64,000 nucleotides of DNA from Spirochaeta africana DSM 8902 (lineage in GTDB: Bacteria; Spirochaetota; Spirochaetia; DSM-27196; DSM-8902): NCBI RefSeq assembly GCF_000242595.2, contig NC_017098.1, positions 1 through 64,000 of the forward strand, read 5' to 3'. The notes beneath the pieces were generated by a model that saw only the letters and a list, made by a program, of their open reading frames with translations, did not search any database and was not told where the DNA came from. Positions 8,161 to 17,871 of this stretch are shown here, in pieces (position 1 is the first letter of the stretch; each line of letters starts with the position of its first letter). A program made the translations under genes and the position numbers.

Positions 8161-9654
8161 ATGGATTTCAATATTCGGGATATACAGCTGGCAGAATGGG
8201 GTCGAAAGGAACTGGACATGGCCGAAAAGGAGATGCCCGGACTGATGGCCGTACGCAAGGAATATGGCCCGCAAAAACCCCTGAACGGGGTGCGCATATC
8301 CGGTAGTCTGCACATGACCGTCCAGACAGCCGTGCTCATAGAAACCCTGGCCGAGCTGGGGGCAGATGTACGCTGGGCCAGCTGTAATATATTCTCTACC
8401 CAGGACCATGCCGCCGCGGCGGTAGTGGTGGGCCCCCCCCGTCTTGGCGGAACCCCGGAGGATCCCCGTGGCGTCCCGGTGTTCGCCTGGAAGGGCGAAA
8501 CCCTGGAGGAATACTGGGACTGTACCCTGCAGGCACTGAGTTTCCCCGGGAATAGCGAGGCGGCCGGGGCTGGCGCAACCGGTGAAGCTGGCACCGCCAG
8601 CGCGAGCGTGATCGGTCCGCAGCTGATTGTTGACGACGGGGGCGATGCCACCCTGCTGGTGCACAAGGGGTTCGAGCTTGAGCAGGGTTCCGACTGGGTG
8701 GACAGCCCCAGTGAAAGCAGCGAAGAGGAGATAATCAAGAATCTGCTCAAGCAGGTTCATCAGCAGGATTCCTCACGCTGGCAGCGGGTAACCGCCGATC
8801 TGCACGGGGTAAGCGAGGAAACCACCACCGGGGTACACCGCCTTAAGCGGATGGCCGCCGAAGGCAGCCTGCTGTTTCCCGCCATCAATGTAAACGACAG
8901 TGTGACCAAGAGCAAGTTTGACAACCTGTACGGCTGTCGGGAAAGCCTGGTAGACGGCATAAAGCGCGCCACCGATGTTATGACTGCCGGCAAGGTAGCG
9001 GTAGTCTGTGGTTTTGGCGATGTCGGCAAGGGCAGCGCCCAAAGCCTGCGCGGCATGGGCGCCCGGGTTATCGTAACCGAGATCGACCCGATCTGTGCAC
9101 TGCAGGCCGCAATGGAGGGCTACGAGGTGAAAACCCTGGAAGAGGTCGTGGCGCAGGGCGATATCTTTGTTACCTGTACCGGCAACCGGGACATAATCAC
9201 CATCGAGCATATGCGTGCCATGAAGGACGAGGCAATCGTCTGCAACATTGGCCACTTTGATAACGAGATACAGGTAACCCGCCTGGAGCAGGAACCCGGG
9301 ATAAGCCACATTGAGATCAAGCCCCAGGTAGACAAGTATGTGTTTGCAGACGGACACAGCGTAATCCTGCTGGCCAACGGCCGCCTGGTGAACCTGGGCT
9401 GCGCCACCGGTCATCCCAGCTTTGTAATGAGTGCCAGCTTTACCAACCAGGCACTGGCACAGATTGACCTCTGGAAGAACCGGGACAGCTATGCGAAACA
9501 GGTCTATGTACTCAGTAAAAAGCTGGACGAAGAGGTGGCGCGGCTGCACCTGGACAAGCTTGGCGTCAGCCTTACCCGTCTGACACCCGAGCAGGCCGAT
9601 TATATCGGGGTAACAACCGATGGCCCCTACAAGGACGACACCTATCGCTATTAA
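8161..9654 (+). CDS. ahcY: S-adenosylhomocysteine hydrolase with an Ala/Gly insert
   Basis: The 497-residue enzyme reversibly splits S-adenosylhomocysteine into homocysteine and adenosine using bound NAD. The substrate segment [15 protein letters not shown], the [10 protein letters not shown] motif and the NAD loop [10 protein letters not shown] (residues 284-293) are intact. It is longer than many bacterial forms. Roughly residues 131-152 form an Ala/Gly/Ser-rich insert between [11 protein letters not shown] and the VDDGGD segment. It follows gcvH by 9 bases (ribosome binding site AAGGAG) and precedes metK, so the pair makes and recycles the methyl donor. Confidence 0.96.
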   Translation: MDFNIRDIQLAEWGRKELDMAEKEMPGLMAVRKEYGPQKPLNGVRISGSLHMTVQTAVLIETLAELGADVRWASCNIFSTQDHAAAAVVVGPPRLGGTPEDPRGVPVFAWKGETLEEYWDCTLQALSFPGNSEAAGAGATGEAGTASASVIGPQLIVDDGGDATLLVHKGFELEQGSDWVDSPSESSEEEIIKNLLKQVHQQDSSRWQRVTADLHGVSEETTTGVHRLKRMAAEGSLLFPAINVNDSVTKSKFDNLYGCRESLVDGIKRATDVMTAGKVAVVCGFGDVGKGSAQSLRGMGARVIVTEIDPICALQAAMEGYEVKTLEEVVAQGDIFVTCTGNRDIITIEHMRAMKDEAIVCNIGHFDNEIQVTRLEQEPGISHIEIKPQVDKYVFADGHSVILLANGRLVNLGCATGHPSFVMSASFTNQALAQIDLWKNRDSYAKQVYVLSKKLDEEVARLHLDKLGVSLTRLTPEQADYIGVTTDGPYKDDTYRY

Positions 9655-9681
9655 CAGGTAGCGCTCGTACCAGAAGTGTAC

Positions 9682-9710
9682 GCCGCTGTCGGGTACTGCC
9701 GGACAGCGGC
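9682..9710 (+). promoter_or_regulatory. RNA hairpin between ahcY and metK
   Basis: GCCGCTGTC at 9682-9690 pairs perfectly with GACAGCGGC at 9702-9710 around an 11-base loop. There is no T tract, and the metK ribosome binding site (AAAGGA) begins five bases later. It may affect transcript stability or metK translation. I could not match it to a known SAM or SAH riboswitch. Confidence 0.45.
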
Positions 9711-9727
9711 GAAGAAAGGATACCGTT

Positions 9728-10891
9728 ATGAACACCCGACCGTTTTTGTTTACCTCTGAATCGGTAAGCGAGGGACACCCCGACAAGATAGCCGATCAGA
9801 TATCGGATGCAGTACTCGATGCATGTCTGCAGGACGATCCCCATAGCCATGTAGCCTGTGAGACTTACACCACCACCGGCATGGTGCTGATTGGCGGTGA
9901 GATTACCACCGAGACGTATGTGGATATACAGGAGATCGCTCGCGGCGTGGTACAGGATATTGGTTATACCCACCCCGAGTATGGCCTGGATTACCAGTCA
10001 ATGGCGGTGTTAAACACGATTCACAGCCAGAGTCCCGACATTGCCCAGGGGGTAGATGCCAACCAGCTGTTTGGCGGACAACAGGGTGCCGGAGACCAGG
10101 GAATGATGTTCGGCTATGCCTGTGACGAAACCGACGAGCTGATGCCGGCCCCCATCATGTGGTCACATCGCATCCTGGAGCGCGCCGCGGAATTGCGGAA
10201 GAACGGCAGCATCGATTTCCTGCGCCCGGACAGTAAAAGCCAGGTTACCCTGGAGTATAAGGACGGGCGCCCGGTACGCATTCATGCCGTGGTACTGAGC
10301 CATCAGCATAACGACGGGGTGGCCTACGCGGAACTCAAGGAAACCCTGATCCGGGAGATTGTTCACCCGGTACTGGAGCCAACCGGCCTGCTGACCGACG
10401 ACACCATCTACCACGTAAACCCCACCGGGCGGTTTGTTATCGGGGGACCCCATGGTGATGCCGGGCTTACGGGCCGAAAGGTGATTGTTGACACCTACGG
10501 TGGTATGGGGCGCCATGGCGGCGGCGCCTTCTCCGGCAAGGATCCCAGCAAGGTAGACCGATCGGCAGCTTATATGGCCCGCTGGGTCGCCAAGCATGTG
10601 GTGGCAGCCGGGCTGGCAACACGCTGTGAGGTACAGCTTGCATACGCTATCGGCGTACCAGAGCCGGTCAGCGTTATGGTGGACACCTTTGGTACCGCCA
10701 CGGCACCGGAGCAGCGCATTGAACAGGCAGTCCAGCAGGTGTTTGATCTTACCCCCGCGGGAATTATACGCGACCTGGATCTGCTGCGGCCGATCTATCG
10801 CAAGACAGCAGCCTATGGCCACTTTGGCCGTGACGGCTTCAGCTGGGAAAAAACCGATCGCATCTCTCAACTCCAACAGGCGGTTGGCTGA
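9728..10891 (+). CDS. metK: S-adenosylmethionine synthase
   Basis: The 387-residue enzyme makes S-adenosylmethionine from methionine and ATP. Family motifs are [12 protein letters not shown] (residues 15-26), [12 protein letters not shown] (about 120-131) and [19 protein letters not shown]. The length is normal. The start follows AAAGGA. It lies 73 bases after ahcY, so the two are probably cotranscribed. Confidence 0.97.
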   Translation: MNTRPFLFTSESVSEGHPDKIADQISDAVLDACLQDDPHSHVACETYTTTGMVLIGGEITTETYVDIQEIARGVVQDIGYTHPEYGLDYQSMAVLNTIHSQSPDIAQGVDANQLFGGQQGAGDQGMMFGYACDETDELMPAPIMWSHRILERAAELRKNGSIDFLRPDSKSQVTLEYKDGRPVRIHAVVLSHQHNDGVAYAELKETLIREIVHPVLEPTGLLTDDTIYHVNPTGRFVIGGPHGDAGLTGRKVIVDTYGGMGRHGGGAFSGKDPSKVDRSAAYMARWVAKHVVAAGLATRCEVQLAYAIGVPEPVSVMVDTFGTATAPEQRIEQAVQQVFDLTPAGIIRDLDLLRPIYRKTAAYGHFGRDGFSWEKTDRISQLQQAVG

Positions 10892-10908
10892 CAGAAAATC
10901 GGCAGCGC

Positions 10909-10941
10909 GGTCGAGTACCAGGAACAGGCTGGTGCTCGACC
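10909..10941 (+). terminator. Strong hairpin after metK
   Basis: A 13-base stem (10909-10921 with 10929-10941, one G-U pair) encloses a 7-base loop, 17 bases after the metK stop. There is no T run, so it is not a standard intrinsic terminator. It could stabilise the 3' end or act with Rho. Confidence 0.45.
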
Positions 10942-11004
10942 CAGCTGCAGATACAGCACCAGGCAAGGAAAAACCGGAAAAACGGTAAATCGTCGCGCAC
11001 AGGT

Positions 11005-11033
11005 TTGCGTTCCTGGCAAAATCGGTTTAGGAT
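11005..11033 (+). promoter_or_regulatory. Candidate promoter for the diguanylate cyclase (leaderless layout)
   Basis: TTGCGT (11005-11010), a 17-base spacer and TAGGAT (11028-11033) lie 7 bases before the GTG at 11041, which would place transcription start at or next to the start codon. AGGA inside the -10 could instead be a weak ribosome binding site. Confidence 0.4.
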
Positions 11034-11040
11034 TCGGACA

Positions 11041-14022
11041 GTGGAAGTTAACTTTTCCGCACGGGCGTCGGACGCGGTAAATCCCTTCTATCCGTTTGAT
11101 CAACTGGTACGGGAGATATTCGCCCGCTATGGCGGGTATGCCGACACGCTGCGCAGCATTCACCGATCTCCTCAAGCCGAAAAGCAGGCACTGTCGCTTT
11201 ATCTGCGCCCGCAGTTTAACGGATTCGCCATGTCGCTGATACTCCTGGACTCGGGATCCAAGGTGGTACAGCGCACCATGCATGATCTGGTGCGGTCCGT
11301 ACTGGATGCCGCCGGTGTGAATCGGGACACCAGCTCCGGGCAGACACCGAACTCACACACAATCCATATAAAGGTTGATAATGCCTGGAATCTACCGCCC
11401 TCATTTCTGAAACTGGCCGGGTATGCCGTGCAGGAATGCCATCGACAGAATGTATCGCTCTCGATTGGACTGGATTGCTGGGCCGGCGATGACCTGCCGT
11501 TGGGGGTATGGGCGCGCAGAATGCAGGGCTGTCCGGATCCGCACCCATTGCCGGATTATGCGGTTGATCCGGAGCCTGGCCTGGAGCCCCCTGAGGCAGC
11601 AGTCGATCCGGCAGCTGCCCAGCTTGCGGTTATCAATCTGGATCAGTTGATCAGGATATTCCTGGCCGACTCGGTAGAACTCTATCAGCAGCAGCTGCTG
11701 TATACCATCTTTTCTGCAGATGCAGAGCTGGAGGTGCGCCAGTGGTCGTGGCTGCTGCTGTCACGCTCCCAGGGGGTGGATAAAATCCTGCCCAAGGTTC
11801 TGGCCGAGCTGGTCAAGCCGGGTGGGGTGGATCCGCGCCTCTTTTTTGTACTGCATGTGGGCATTGGTGCCTACTATTACGAGCATAACTACCTTGACGA
11901 GGCAAGTCGCTTTTTCGAGCAAGCCTATGCGCAGTATCGCGATACGCCATATCCGGTACAGGTTCATCACGAGATTCAGCGCTTCTTCTGGATGAAAATG
12001 GGGGATCTGCTCAGCAAGAATCGCGAGTATCTGCAGGAACCGGCCCGGGTGTTCTATCGGCGCGCCTTGTCGATTCCGCAGAAGGATGGCGAGCTGCTGT
12101 CTATCCAGGCGCGGCGCGGGCTGGCGTATCATCTCGGGGTGGAGTCTGTGTTCGACCAGGCACATCGCGAGATCGCCATGGCCCTGGATCTGGCGCGACA
12201 GATGGGCTATGTGCGCGAGATGTTCAACTGCCGACGAATCCTCGGGGCGATCTATCAGATGCAGGGGAAAACCAGTCTTGCTGTCGAGCAGCTGCAGCAG
12301 GCCCTGGACCACAGCGAATCCAGCGGCAATCCTCTCGAAGTGGCCAAGATCCACAACACCATCGCCTATATCCAGATGACCGACGGCCAGTTCTCCAGCA
12401 GCCTGAACCACAATATTCTGGCCCTGCAGATGCTGATTACCCGGTTCCATCCACGGTATGTCGAGGAGATGACCAACACCATCAGTACCATGATCGAACT
12501 GGCAATGTTCAGCGGCAACCCGATGGCTGCCCTGGACCTGCTGCGCTACAACATGGAAATATCCTCGTTCTTCTCTTCGCGGCGGTCGGAACGTCACTGG
12601 AACATGATTCAAAGTTTTCGCTACATGACCTATGTCTACTGGCGGCTGGATCAGCCAGGACAGGCCCGGGTATTTCTGGCACGCTATGAACTGAACGTTC
12701 GCCAGTTCGAACACTATATCAACACCTTTGAGCAGCAGCGCTACCGCTTGCTGCTGTCTGACAACCCGACCCGGGAAGAGATTGATCGCATCCTGGCACC
12801 GGTGCTGCCGCATCTGGAAACAACCATTCATGTACGAATGATGCTGGTGCAGTTTTTTCTGGATCTGCATCGCAAGACCGGACACGAAGATTATTATCAG
12901 CGCGCCGTAGATACCGCCAAACGGTTTTCGCTCTCCCATCTGGTAGAGTACTACCACCATCCGGCCGAGATTGACTGGGCCGGGATTGAGCGCCGGGTTC
13001 CGATGCAGCTGCTGCAAAACTTTGTCGGCAGTGACAAGCGGTTAAAATCGCTGCAGGCCACCCTGTATCGTTACGACACCGTACACGAGTTCAGTCAGCG
13101 GATAATCAACCAGAATAATATCGATGAGGTAATTGATTACCTGTTTCCGATCGTCCGCTCCCAGCTGGAGGCTGACGCACTGTATCTGTATCTCTCGGTT
13201 CCCGAGGGATTTCTGCGTATTCGCAGTGAAAATGATACGGTTCGCCAGGTGGTTACCGCACGAGAGGATGCGGTCCTTGCCTGGGCAGAGCAGGAACTGA
13301 AGGGGGGGCGTATTGATCCCCGGCTCCATGCGGCCCGGGAACTGGCCGAGCGATCGGTGCTGATCGGGGAAATGAAGACCCGCAGCGGACGCTCCGGTCT
13401 GCTGGTTGTGGCCAACTCACCCGATCATCACTGGATTTATACCGATGAAGATCAGAATGTTCTGACCAACCTGATGGACCTGTTCAGTCTGAAGATGGAG
13501 AACCTGGAATACATCCAGCGTCTGGCCGAGCAGTCGCAGCTGGATGATCTGACCGGTGTGTACAACAAACGCCTGCTGGAGCCGACCCTGCGAGAGCTGC
13601 ATGCAGAGCATCAGCGGCACGGCACCCCCTTCAGCATGATTGTGCTGGACGGTGATAACTTCAAGCAGATAAACGATACCTACGGGCACCTCTACGGCGA
13701 CACGGCCATTCAGAAAACTGCTGATGCCATACGCTCCTGTATTCGGGCAGCCGACAAGCTGATCCGCTTTGGCGGCGATGAGTTTATGGTATTTCTGCCG
13801 GCCACCGCGCTTCCGGACGCCCGCGAGGTGGCGGAGCGCATACGCCAGGCTCTGGAAGAATCAATCTGTACCGCCTCGATCGGTGTAGGGCAGTACAGCG
13901 AAGATTACGAAAACACCGACCGTTTTTTCCAGGCAGTCGATCGCGCCATGTATCTTGCCAAACGCACCAGGAATACCGTGGTTGTGGCAGCCGGCGAGCT
14001 GCCGGCCCCGGTGGAGCATTGA
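11041..14022 (+). CDS. TPR-GAF-GGDEF diguanylate cyclase
   Basis: The 993-residue protein ends in a GGDEF domain (from about residue 834, LDDLTGVYNKRLLEP) that makes cyclic di-GMP. The GGDEF active-site motif is intact near residue 911, and an RxxD product-inhibition site (RAAD) lies five residues before it. A GAF-like domain spans about 680-825. The centre (about 230-560) is helical and tetratricopeptide-like. The first 180 residues match nothing I recognise. No membrane segment is evident, so it is probably cytosolic. GTG at 11041 is preferred over TTG at 11005 because the latter forms part of a candidate -35. Cyclic di-GMP often controls surface polysaccharide, which fits the neighbouring glycosyltransferase, but that link is inference. 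Confidence 0.88.
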   Translation: MEVNFSARASDAVNPFYPFDQLVREIFARYGGYADTLRSIHRSPQAEKQALSLYLRPQFNGFAMSLILLDSGSKVVQRTMHDLVRSVLDAAGVNRDTSSGQTPNSHTIHIKVDNAWNLPPSFLKLAGYAVQECHRQNVSLSIGLDCWAGDDLPLGVWARRMQGCPDPHPLPDYAVDPEPGLEPPEAAVDPAAAQLAVINLDQLIRIFLADSVELYQQQLLYTIFSADAELEVRQWSWLLLSRSQGVDKILPKVLAELVKPGGVDPRLFFVLHVGIGAYYYEHNYLDEASRFFEQAYAQYRDTPYPVQVHHEIQRFFWMKMGDLLSKNREYLQEPARVFYRRALSIPQKDGELLSIQARRGLAYHLGVESVFDQAHREIAMALDLARQMGYVREMFNCRRILGAIYQMQGKTSLAVEQLQQALDHSESSGNPLEVAKIHNTIAYIQMTDGQFSSSLNHNILALQMLITRFHPRYVEEMTNTISTMIELAMFSGNPMAALDLLRYNMEISSFFSSRRSERHWNMIQSFRYMTYVYWRLDQPGQARVFLARYELNVRQFEHYINTFEQQRYRLLLSDNPTREEIDRILAPVLPHLETTIHVRMMLVQFFLDLHRKTGHEDYYQRAVDTAKRFSLSHLVEYYHHPAEIDWAGIERRVPMQLLQNFVGSDKRLKSLQATLYRYDTVHEFSQRIINQNNIDEVIDYLFPIVRSQLEADALYLYLSVPEGFLRIRSENDTVRQVVTAREDAVLAWAEQELKGGRIDPRLHAARELAERSVLIGEMKTRSGRSGLLVVANSPDHHWIYTDEDQNVLTNLMDLFSLKMENLEYIQRLAEQSQLDDLTGVYNKRLLEPTLRELHAEHQRHGTPFSMIVLDGDNFKQINDTYGHLYGDTAIQKTADAIRSCIRAADKLIRFGGDEFMVFLPATALPDAREVAERIRQALEESICTASIGVGQYSEDYENTDRFFQAVDRAMYLAKRTRNTVVVAAGELPAPVEH

Positions 14023-14061
14023 ATCTGCGGTAAAACTTTTTGCTGCGTGATATACCCCCCT

Positions 14062-14090
14062 TTTCCAACGAATATGCATAGTGCTATATT
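14062..14090 (+). promoter_or_regulatory. Candidate promoter, leaderless layout
   Basis: TTTCCA (14062-14067), a 17-base spacer and TATATT (14085-14090) end 6 bases before the ATG at 14097. No ribosome binding site lies in between. Confidence 0.5.
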
Positions 14091-14096
14091 GCCCGT

Positions 14097-14711
14097 ATGA
14101 GTCTCCCTACCACCGACGCAGGCGTGCGCCTGAATCCGGCACTGAATGCCGCAGAGATAGATATGTACAGCGTGCTGCTGTCTAAAACCCGCAGCGTGGT
14201 AGATTTTGGTGACCCCGGCAGCACCCTGCTGGCCGTGCGGCATCGCGTAAAGCAGCTGTTTTCTGTTCAGCCGAACCCGCAGCAGCTGGCGGTACTCCGG
14301 GCAATCCAGCAGATTTCCGAGGCCGAACGTGAGGACCGGGTGCGATTTATTCAGCCGGATATCGGCCGCACCAATGCACGCAACAAGCCCGTGGATAAAA
14401 AGCGCCGCGATGACTGGCCGCTGTACTACACCCAGCTCTGGAATGAGCTGCAGGGGATTATTCCCGATCTGGTATACATTAACGGGGTATTCCCCCTGGC
14501 AACCGCCCTCGAGGCACTGGCACACATCGGCCCCGGCACCCAGCTGCTGCTGGTGGGCGGCCTGAAGCACCGACGCCAGGAAGCCCTGCAGAATTTCTGT
14601 GATCTTACCTCGTCGGTTGGCAGCCTGGCAGTCTACCGGCCGCGCAAGAATTACGACAACGAGCTGCGTCAGGAGCTTCTGGGCGCCATTCGCTATAACC
14701 GCCGCGCGTGA
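14097..14711 (+). CDS. Hypothetical protein, possible methyltransferase-like fold
   Basis: I do not recognise this 204-residue protein with certainty. The segment VVDFGDPGSTLLAV (near residue 35) resembles the glycine-containing motif I of class I methyltransferases, and the alternating beta/alpha pattern with LVYINGVFPLATALEALAHI and TQLLLVGGL in the second half suggests a Rossmann-like sheet. The motif has only two glycines and no clear acidic cofactor residue, so catalysis is doubtful. Similar modules occur in surface-sugar loci, and a glycosyltransferase follows after 78 bases. No signal peptide or membrane segment is seen. Confidence 0.6.
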   Translation: MSLPTTDAGVRLNPALNAAEIDMYSVLLSKTRSVVDFGDPGSTLLAVRHRVKQLFSVQPNPQQLAVLRAIQQISEAEREDRVRFIQPDIGRTNARNKPVDKKRRDDWPLYYTQLWNELQGIIPDLVYINGVFPLATALEALAHIGPGTQLLLVGGLKHRRQEALQNFCDLTSSVGSLAVYRPRKNYDNELRQELLGAIRYNRRA

Positions 14712-14754
14712 TTTTTGCCGCGGGTGGGTGTACGCTCCCGGCAACAGGAAATCA

Positions 14755-14781
14755 TTGTCCGTGAATGCTTCGTGTGATACT
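14755..14781 (+). promoter_or_regulatory. Candidate extended -10 promoter, leaderless layout
   Basis: TTGTCC (14755-14760), a 15-base spacer and an extended -10 (TG at 14773-14774, then GATACT at 14776-14781) end 8 bases before the ATG at 14790. No ribosome binding site is visible. Confidence 0.4.
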
Positions 14782-14789
14782 TTTCTGTA

Positions 14790-16199
14790 ATGGTTCTTAT
14801 TGTAAGCAACAGCAGCTGGTATATCGCCAATTTTCGCCTGCCCCTGATCCAGGCCATCCAGCGCGCCGGCTATCGCGTGGCGGTGTTGGCCCCCGGCGAC
14901 GAGCACACCCACCGACTGGCCGACGCCGGCTGCAGCCTTCACGAGCTGCGCATCCGCAATAAAAGCATCAACCCGCTCACCGAGCTCACCGTCGTCTGGC
15001 AGCTGTGGAAAATCTATCGCCGCCTGCGCCCCGATGCCATCCTGCACTTTACCCCCAAGCCCAACATCTACGGCTCGTTCGTGGCAGGCATCCTGGGCAT
15101 ACCCGGTACCAGCGACATCGCCGGGCTTGGCAATGTATTTGTACGCGATTCACTGCTCAGTCGGATAGTCCGTGGACTGTATCGGGTCTCGCAGCGCCGC
15201 ACCCGCAAGGTTTTCTTCCAGAATCCCGATGATCGCGATCTTTTTCTGCACCACCGGATTGTCCGCCCCGACCAGGCCTGCCTGCTGCCCGGCAGCGGCG
15301 TAGATCTGGCGTGGTTTGATCCTGCAGCCTGGACCGGGTCGCCCGATCCCTATGCGGAGATTGAGGAGGATTGTGCCGCGGCCGCGGCTGGCGCGTCCGG
15401 CGCCGCTACCAGCGGCGGCGCCACTGCGGAGGGCGGCGACCCGGCCAGTCCCACTGCTACCGCGGGCGTCGCGTCCAGCGCAGCCACCGCAGGCGGTGTG
15501 GTCCCAGCAGCCGCCACCCCGCTGCGATTCCTGATGATCGCGCGCCTGATCCGCGAGAAGGGGGTAGCCGATTACGCTGCCGCCGCCCAGCTGGTTCGCG
15601 CCGCCTGGCCAGCCGCACCAGCCGCAGCAGCGGTCCCGGCCACTCAAACTTCACCAGCAGCCGCCGCACCCGGGGCCTCAGCCACCGCGCCAGCCACTCC
15701 AGCGGGCCCCGCCCCCCGCTTCTACCTGATCGGCTATATCGACCCCAATAACCCCGGCGCCATCACCGAGCAGGAACTCGCCGCCTGGCAGGCCGACGGC
15801 AGCATTACCTGGCTCGGCCGCCAGCACGACGTTCGCCCCTGGATCGCCGCCGCCGACTGCATCGTCCTGCCCTCGTATTACCGCGAAGGCACCCCCCGCA
15901 CTCTGCTCGAAGGCCTGGCCATGGCCAAACCCCTGATCGCCGCCGACAGCATCGGCACTCGCGAACCCGTCCATCACGGCGAAAACGGCCTCCTCTGCGC
16001 CCCCCGCGACCCCGTCAGCCTTGCCGCCAGCATCCACCAGCTCGCCATCCTTGCCCCCCACGAGCGCCAGACCATGGCCGCCGCCTCCCGCACCATTGCC
16101 CGAACCCGCTACAACATGCACATCGTGATCGACACCTACCTCGCCACCCTCGCCTACATCGCCCCCACACCACACACCGCTCACCCCCACGCCCCCTGA
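14790..16199 (+). CDS. GT4 glycosyltransferase with alanine-rich inserts
   Basis: The 469-residue protein has the GT-B fold of family 4 glycosyltransferases. The N-terminal domain starts with VLIVSNSSWYIANFRLPL, as in CapM/PglA-like enzymes. The acceptor-side segment HFTPKPNIYGSFVAG is intact, and the nucleotide-sugar helix EGTPRTLLEGLAMAKPLI is near residue 364. It should transfer a sugar to a lipid-linked or surface glycan acceptor. Two Ala/Gly/Thr/Pro-rich inserts, about residues 194-240 and 272-309, interrupt the interdomain linker and a loop of the C-terminal domain. Local GC rises sharply from the first insert to the gene end, and codons become almost all C-ending. The C-terminus PHPHAP is low-complexity. 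Confidence 0.82.
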   Translation: MVLIVSNSSWYIANFRLPLIQAIQRAGYRVAVLAPGDEHTHRLADAGCSLHELRIRNKSINPLTELTVVWQLWKIYRRLRPDAILHFTPKPNIYGSFVAGILGIPGTSDIAGLGNVFVRDSLLSRIVRGLYRVSQRRTRKVFFQNPDDRDLFLHHRIVRPDQACLLPGSGVDLAWFDPAAWTGSPDPYAEIEEDCAAAAAGASGAATSGGATAEGGDPASPTATAGVASSAATAGGVVPAAATPLRFLMIARLIREKGVADYAAAAQLVRAAWPAAPAAAAVPATQTSPAAAAPGASATAPATPAGPAPRFYLIGYIDPNNPGAITEQELAAWQADGSITWLGRQHDVRPWIAAADCIVLPSYYREGTPRTLLEGLAMAKPLIAADSIGTREPVHHGENGLLCAPRDPVSLAASIHQLAILAPHERQTMAAASRTIARTRYNMHIVIDTYLATLAYIAPTPHTAHPHAP

Positions 16200-16514
16200 A
16201 TTACCCCCGGGGGGAGCCACCCCACCATCTGCAGCCGCCTCCGGCGCCAGCCCCCATCAGACGCTCCCCCCAGCCTGCGGCCCCCATCCCGGGCGCACCC
16301 CGCCACCCGCCGCCACCCGCCGGCACCCTGCCCGGCTACAGCACGCGGCACCCGCACCCCCCGCGCGCCCGGAACCGTGCCGCTATCCCGGGCTCGCTTA
16401 CGCTCCGCCCGCCGCGGCCCGTGGTGGCCTCCGGCTCCCCCGGCAGCCAGTATCGACGGAATTTAACGGAAAAACCTGATGCCGCAGGAACACAACCGCA
16501 GTAGTACATGGTGA
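16200..16514. other. Very GC-rich, C-skewed non-coding stretch
   Basis: No gene is supported here. The first 250 bases are extremely GC-rich with long C runs, a tandem 10-mer (CGCCACCCGC at 16301 and 16311) and a motif GGTGGCCTCCGG..CCCCGG near 16424, which recurs near 18269. Composition returns to normal about 70 bases before the insertion sequence. Confidence 0.6.
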
Positions 16515-16522
16515 AGGCAGTA
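16515..16522. repeat. IS256 target-site duplication, left copy
   Basis: AGGCAGTA directly abuts the left inverted repeat and is identical to 17872-17879. Confidence 0.9.
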
Positions 16523-17871
16523 GATAGTGTCCAAACGTGTTTGCAATTTCACCCTGGAGCCATCAGCCTCCGGCTGGTTACGCAACCGTTCTCAGGATGA
16601 ATTCTTTCTGTTCATCCAGTGATTCCTTTTTAATGTACGATCTGCCGGTTGTCCAGTCTTCGGTGTATTCTATCAGATAGCAGGTGACCATTCTGATGTA
16701 TGACTCCCTGGACGGAAAGACGCCAACCACCTTTGATCGTCGACGGATTTCTTTGTTCAATCGCTCCAGCATATTGGTGGAGGAGATTTTCCGTGCATCG
16801 ATTTTTGCAAAGGCATAGAACTGCAGTGAGTCATCAAGTCCGGAATCCAGGATTTCGACTGCATCAGAGCAAGAGTCTTCCCAGTCATCCATAAGCTGCT
16901 TGGCGTATTTTCGCGCGGTAGCTTGATCTGGCTGTAGCCAGATGTGCTTTAATCGCTCTGCAAATTGTTCCTTGTGTTTGCTGCGTACTTTGGCGAGGAC
17001 ATTTCGCATGAAATGCACTTTACACCGTTGCCAACATGCGCCGACAAATTCTGATCGGATTGCATTTTTCAATCCCTGGTGTGCATCTGATACCACAAGC
17101 CATACATGCTTGAGACCGCGCTGTTTTAAGCGCTGAAACAGGTCGGCGTATGTTTCCTCTGATTCAGTTTCCATGGGCTCTATAGCAAGTATTTCGCGCT
17201 CTCCAGCAGAATTAAGGCCACAGACCACCATCACTGCTTCATTCTGCACTCTCTGGCCATGGCGTATCTTTTCATACAGTGCATCAATCCAGATAACTGG
17301 ATATTCTGAATCCAGCTCTCGGTTGCGAAATTGCTGAACCTGTTCATCCAGCCCCTTATTAATTTCAGAGACCTGGCTGGCTGATATGGATTCAATCCCC
17401 AGCTCCTTGGCGAGGCGATCGATCTTACGGGTAGAAACACCGTTGATAAATGCTTCCTGCACTACCTGTAGGAGTGCTTGTTCCGAGCGTTTCTTCTCGG
17501 TTACAAAGAAGGGAATGTACCCGCCCTTGCGCAGCTTTGGAACGACGAGGTACATGGTGCCCAGACGGGTATCGAATCTTCTGACACGAGAACCGCTGAA
17601 ATGAGTCGTCCGATTTGCGACATGCTTGCCTTTCACGGCACCGGCTTTATTTTCAGCTTCAATGCGCATGAGCTGTTCGGTCATCCATTTGAGCATTTCA
17701 AGCAGAGGGTCCTGTTCAGCTATGAAACGGGATAGAAGTTTCTCGAAATCTGCGGTAGCTTTGAGTGGGGCCATTGTGTGTTCTCCTTTGGTATGGTTTG
17801 GCTACTACACCTTTCGGAGGATCCAATGGCTCCTTTTACTTTTCAAATTGCGAACGTTTCAGGACACTATC
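16523..17871 (-). mobile_element. Complete IS256-family insertion sequence
   Basis: The 1349-bp element carries one full transposase gene. Its ends are imperfect inverted repeats: the left begins GATAGTGTCC at 16523 and the right end ends GGACACTATC at 17871; both continue inward with AAACGT and GCAATTT blocks. It is flanked by identical 8-bp copies of AGGCAGTA (16515-16522 and 17872-17879), the expected target duplication for this family. Intact ends, gene and duplications imply a recent insertion. Confidence 0.93.
16578..17774 (-). CDS. IS256-family (mutator-type) transposase
   Basis: The 398-residue transposase cuts and pastes or copies the element through a DDE catalytic triad. Asp164 (in VIWIDALYEK), Asp230 (in VVSDAHQG) and Glu337 (in STNMLERLNKE) are present, together with the family C-x(3)-C...H segment (Cys247, Cys251, His254). 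Length is normal for IS256 and there is no frameshift, so it is probably active. The start lies about 100 bases inside the right inverted repeat, with GGAG upstream of the ATG on the minus strand. Confidence 0.96.
   Translation of the reverse strand: MAPLKATADFEKLLSRFIAEQDPLLEMLKWMTEQLMRIEAENKAGAVKGKHVANRTTHFSGSRVRRFDTRLGTMYLVVPKLRKGGYIPFFVTEKKRSEQALLQVVQEAFINGVSTRKIDRLAKELGIESISASQVSEINKGLDEQVQQFRNRELDSEYPVIWIDALYEKIRHGQRVQNEAVMVVCGLNSAGEREILAIEPMETESEETYADLFQRLKQRGLKHVWLVVSDAHQGLKNAIRSEFVGACWQRCKVHFMRNVLAKVRSKHKEQFAERLKHIWLQPDQATARKYAKQLMDDWEDSCSDAVEILDSGLDDSLQFYAFAKIDARKISSTNMLERLNKEIRRRSKVVGVFPSRESYIRMVTCYLIEYTEDWTTGRSYIKKESLDEQKEFILRTVA

Noticed and set aside
9655-9727. SAM or SAH riboswitch before metK
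   Set aside because: Only one simple hairpin is present; I could not find the multi-helix cores or pseudoknots of known classes.
11005-14022. TTG 11005 as start of the diguanylate cyclase
   Set aside because: TTGCGT fits better as a -35 and GTG 11041 lies at the right spacing from a -10-like hexamer.
15678-16220. Glycine/valine-rich minus-strand frame at the end of the GT4 gene
   Set aside because: Low-complexity mirror of the C-rich plus strand, without motifs.
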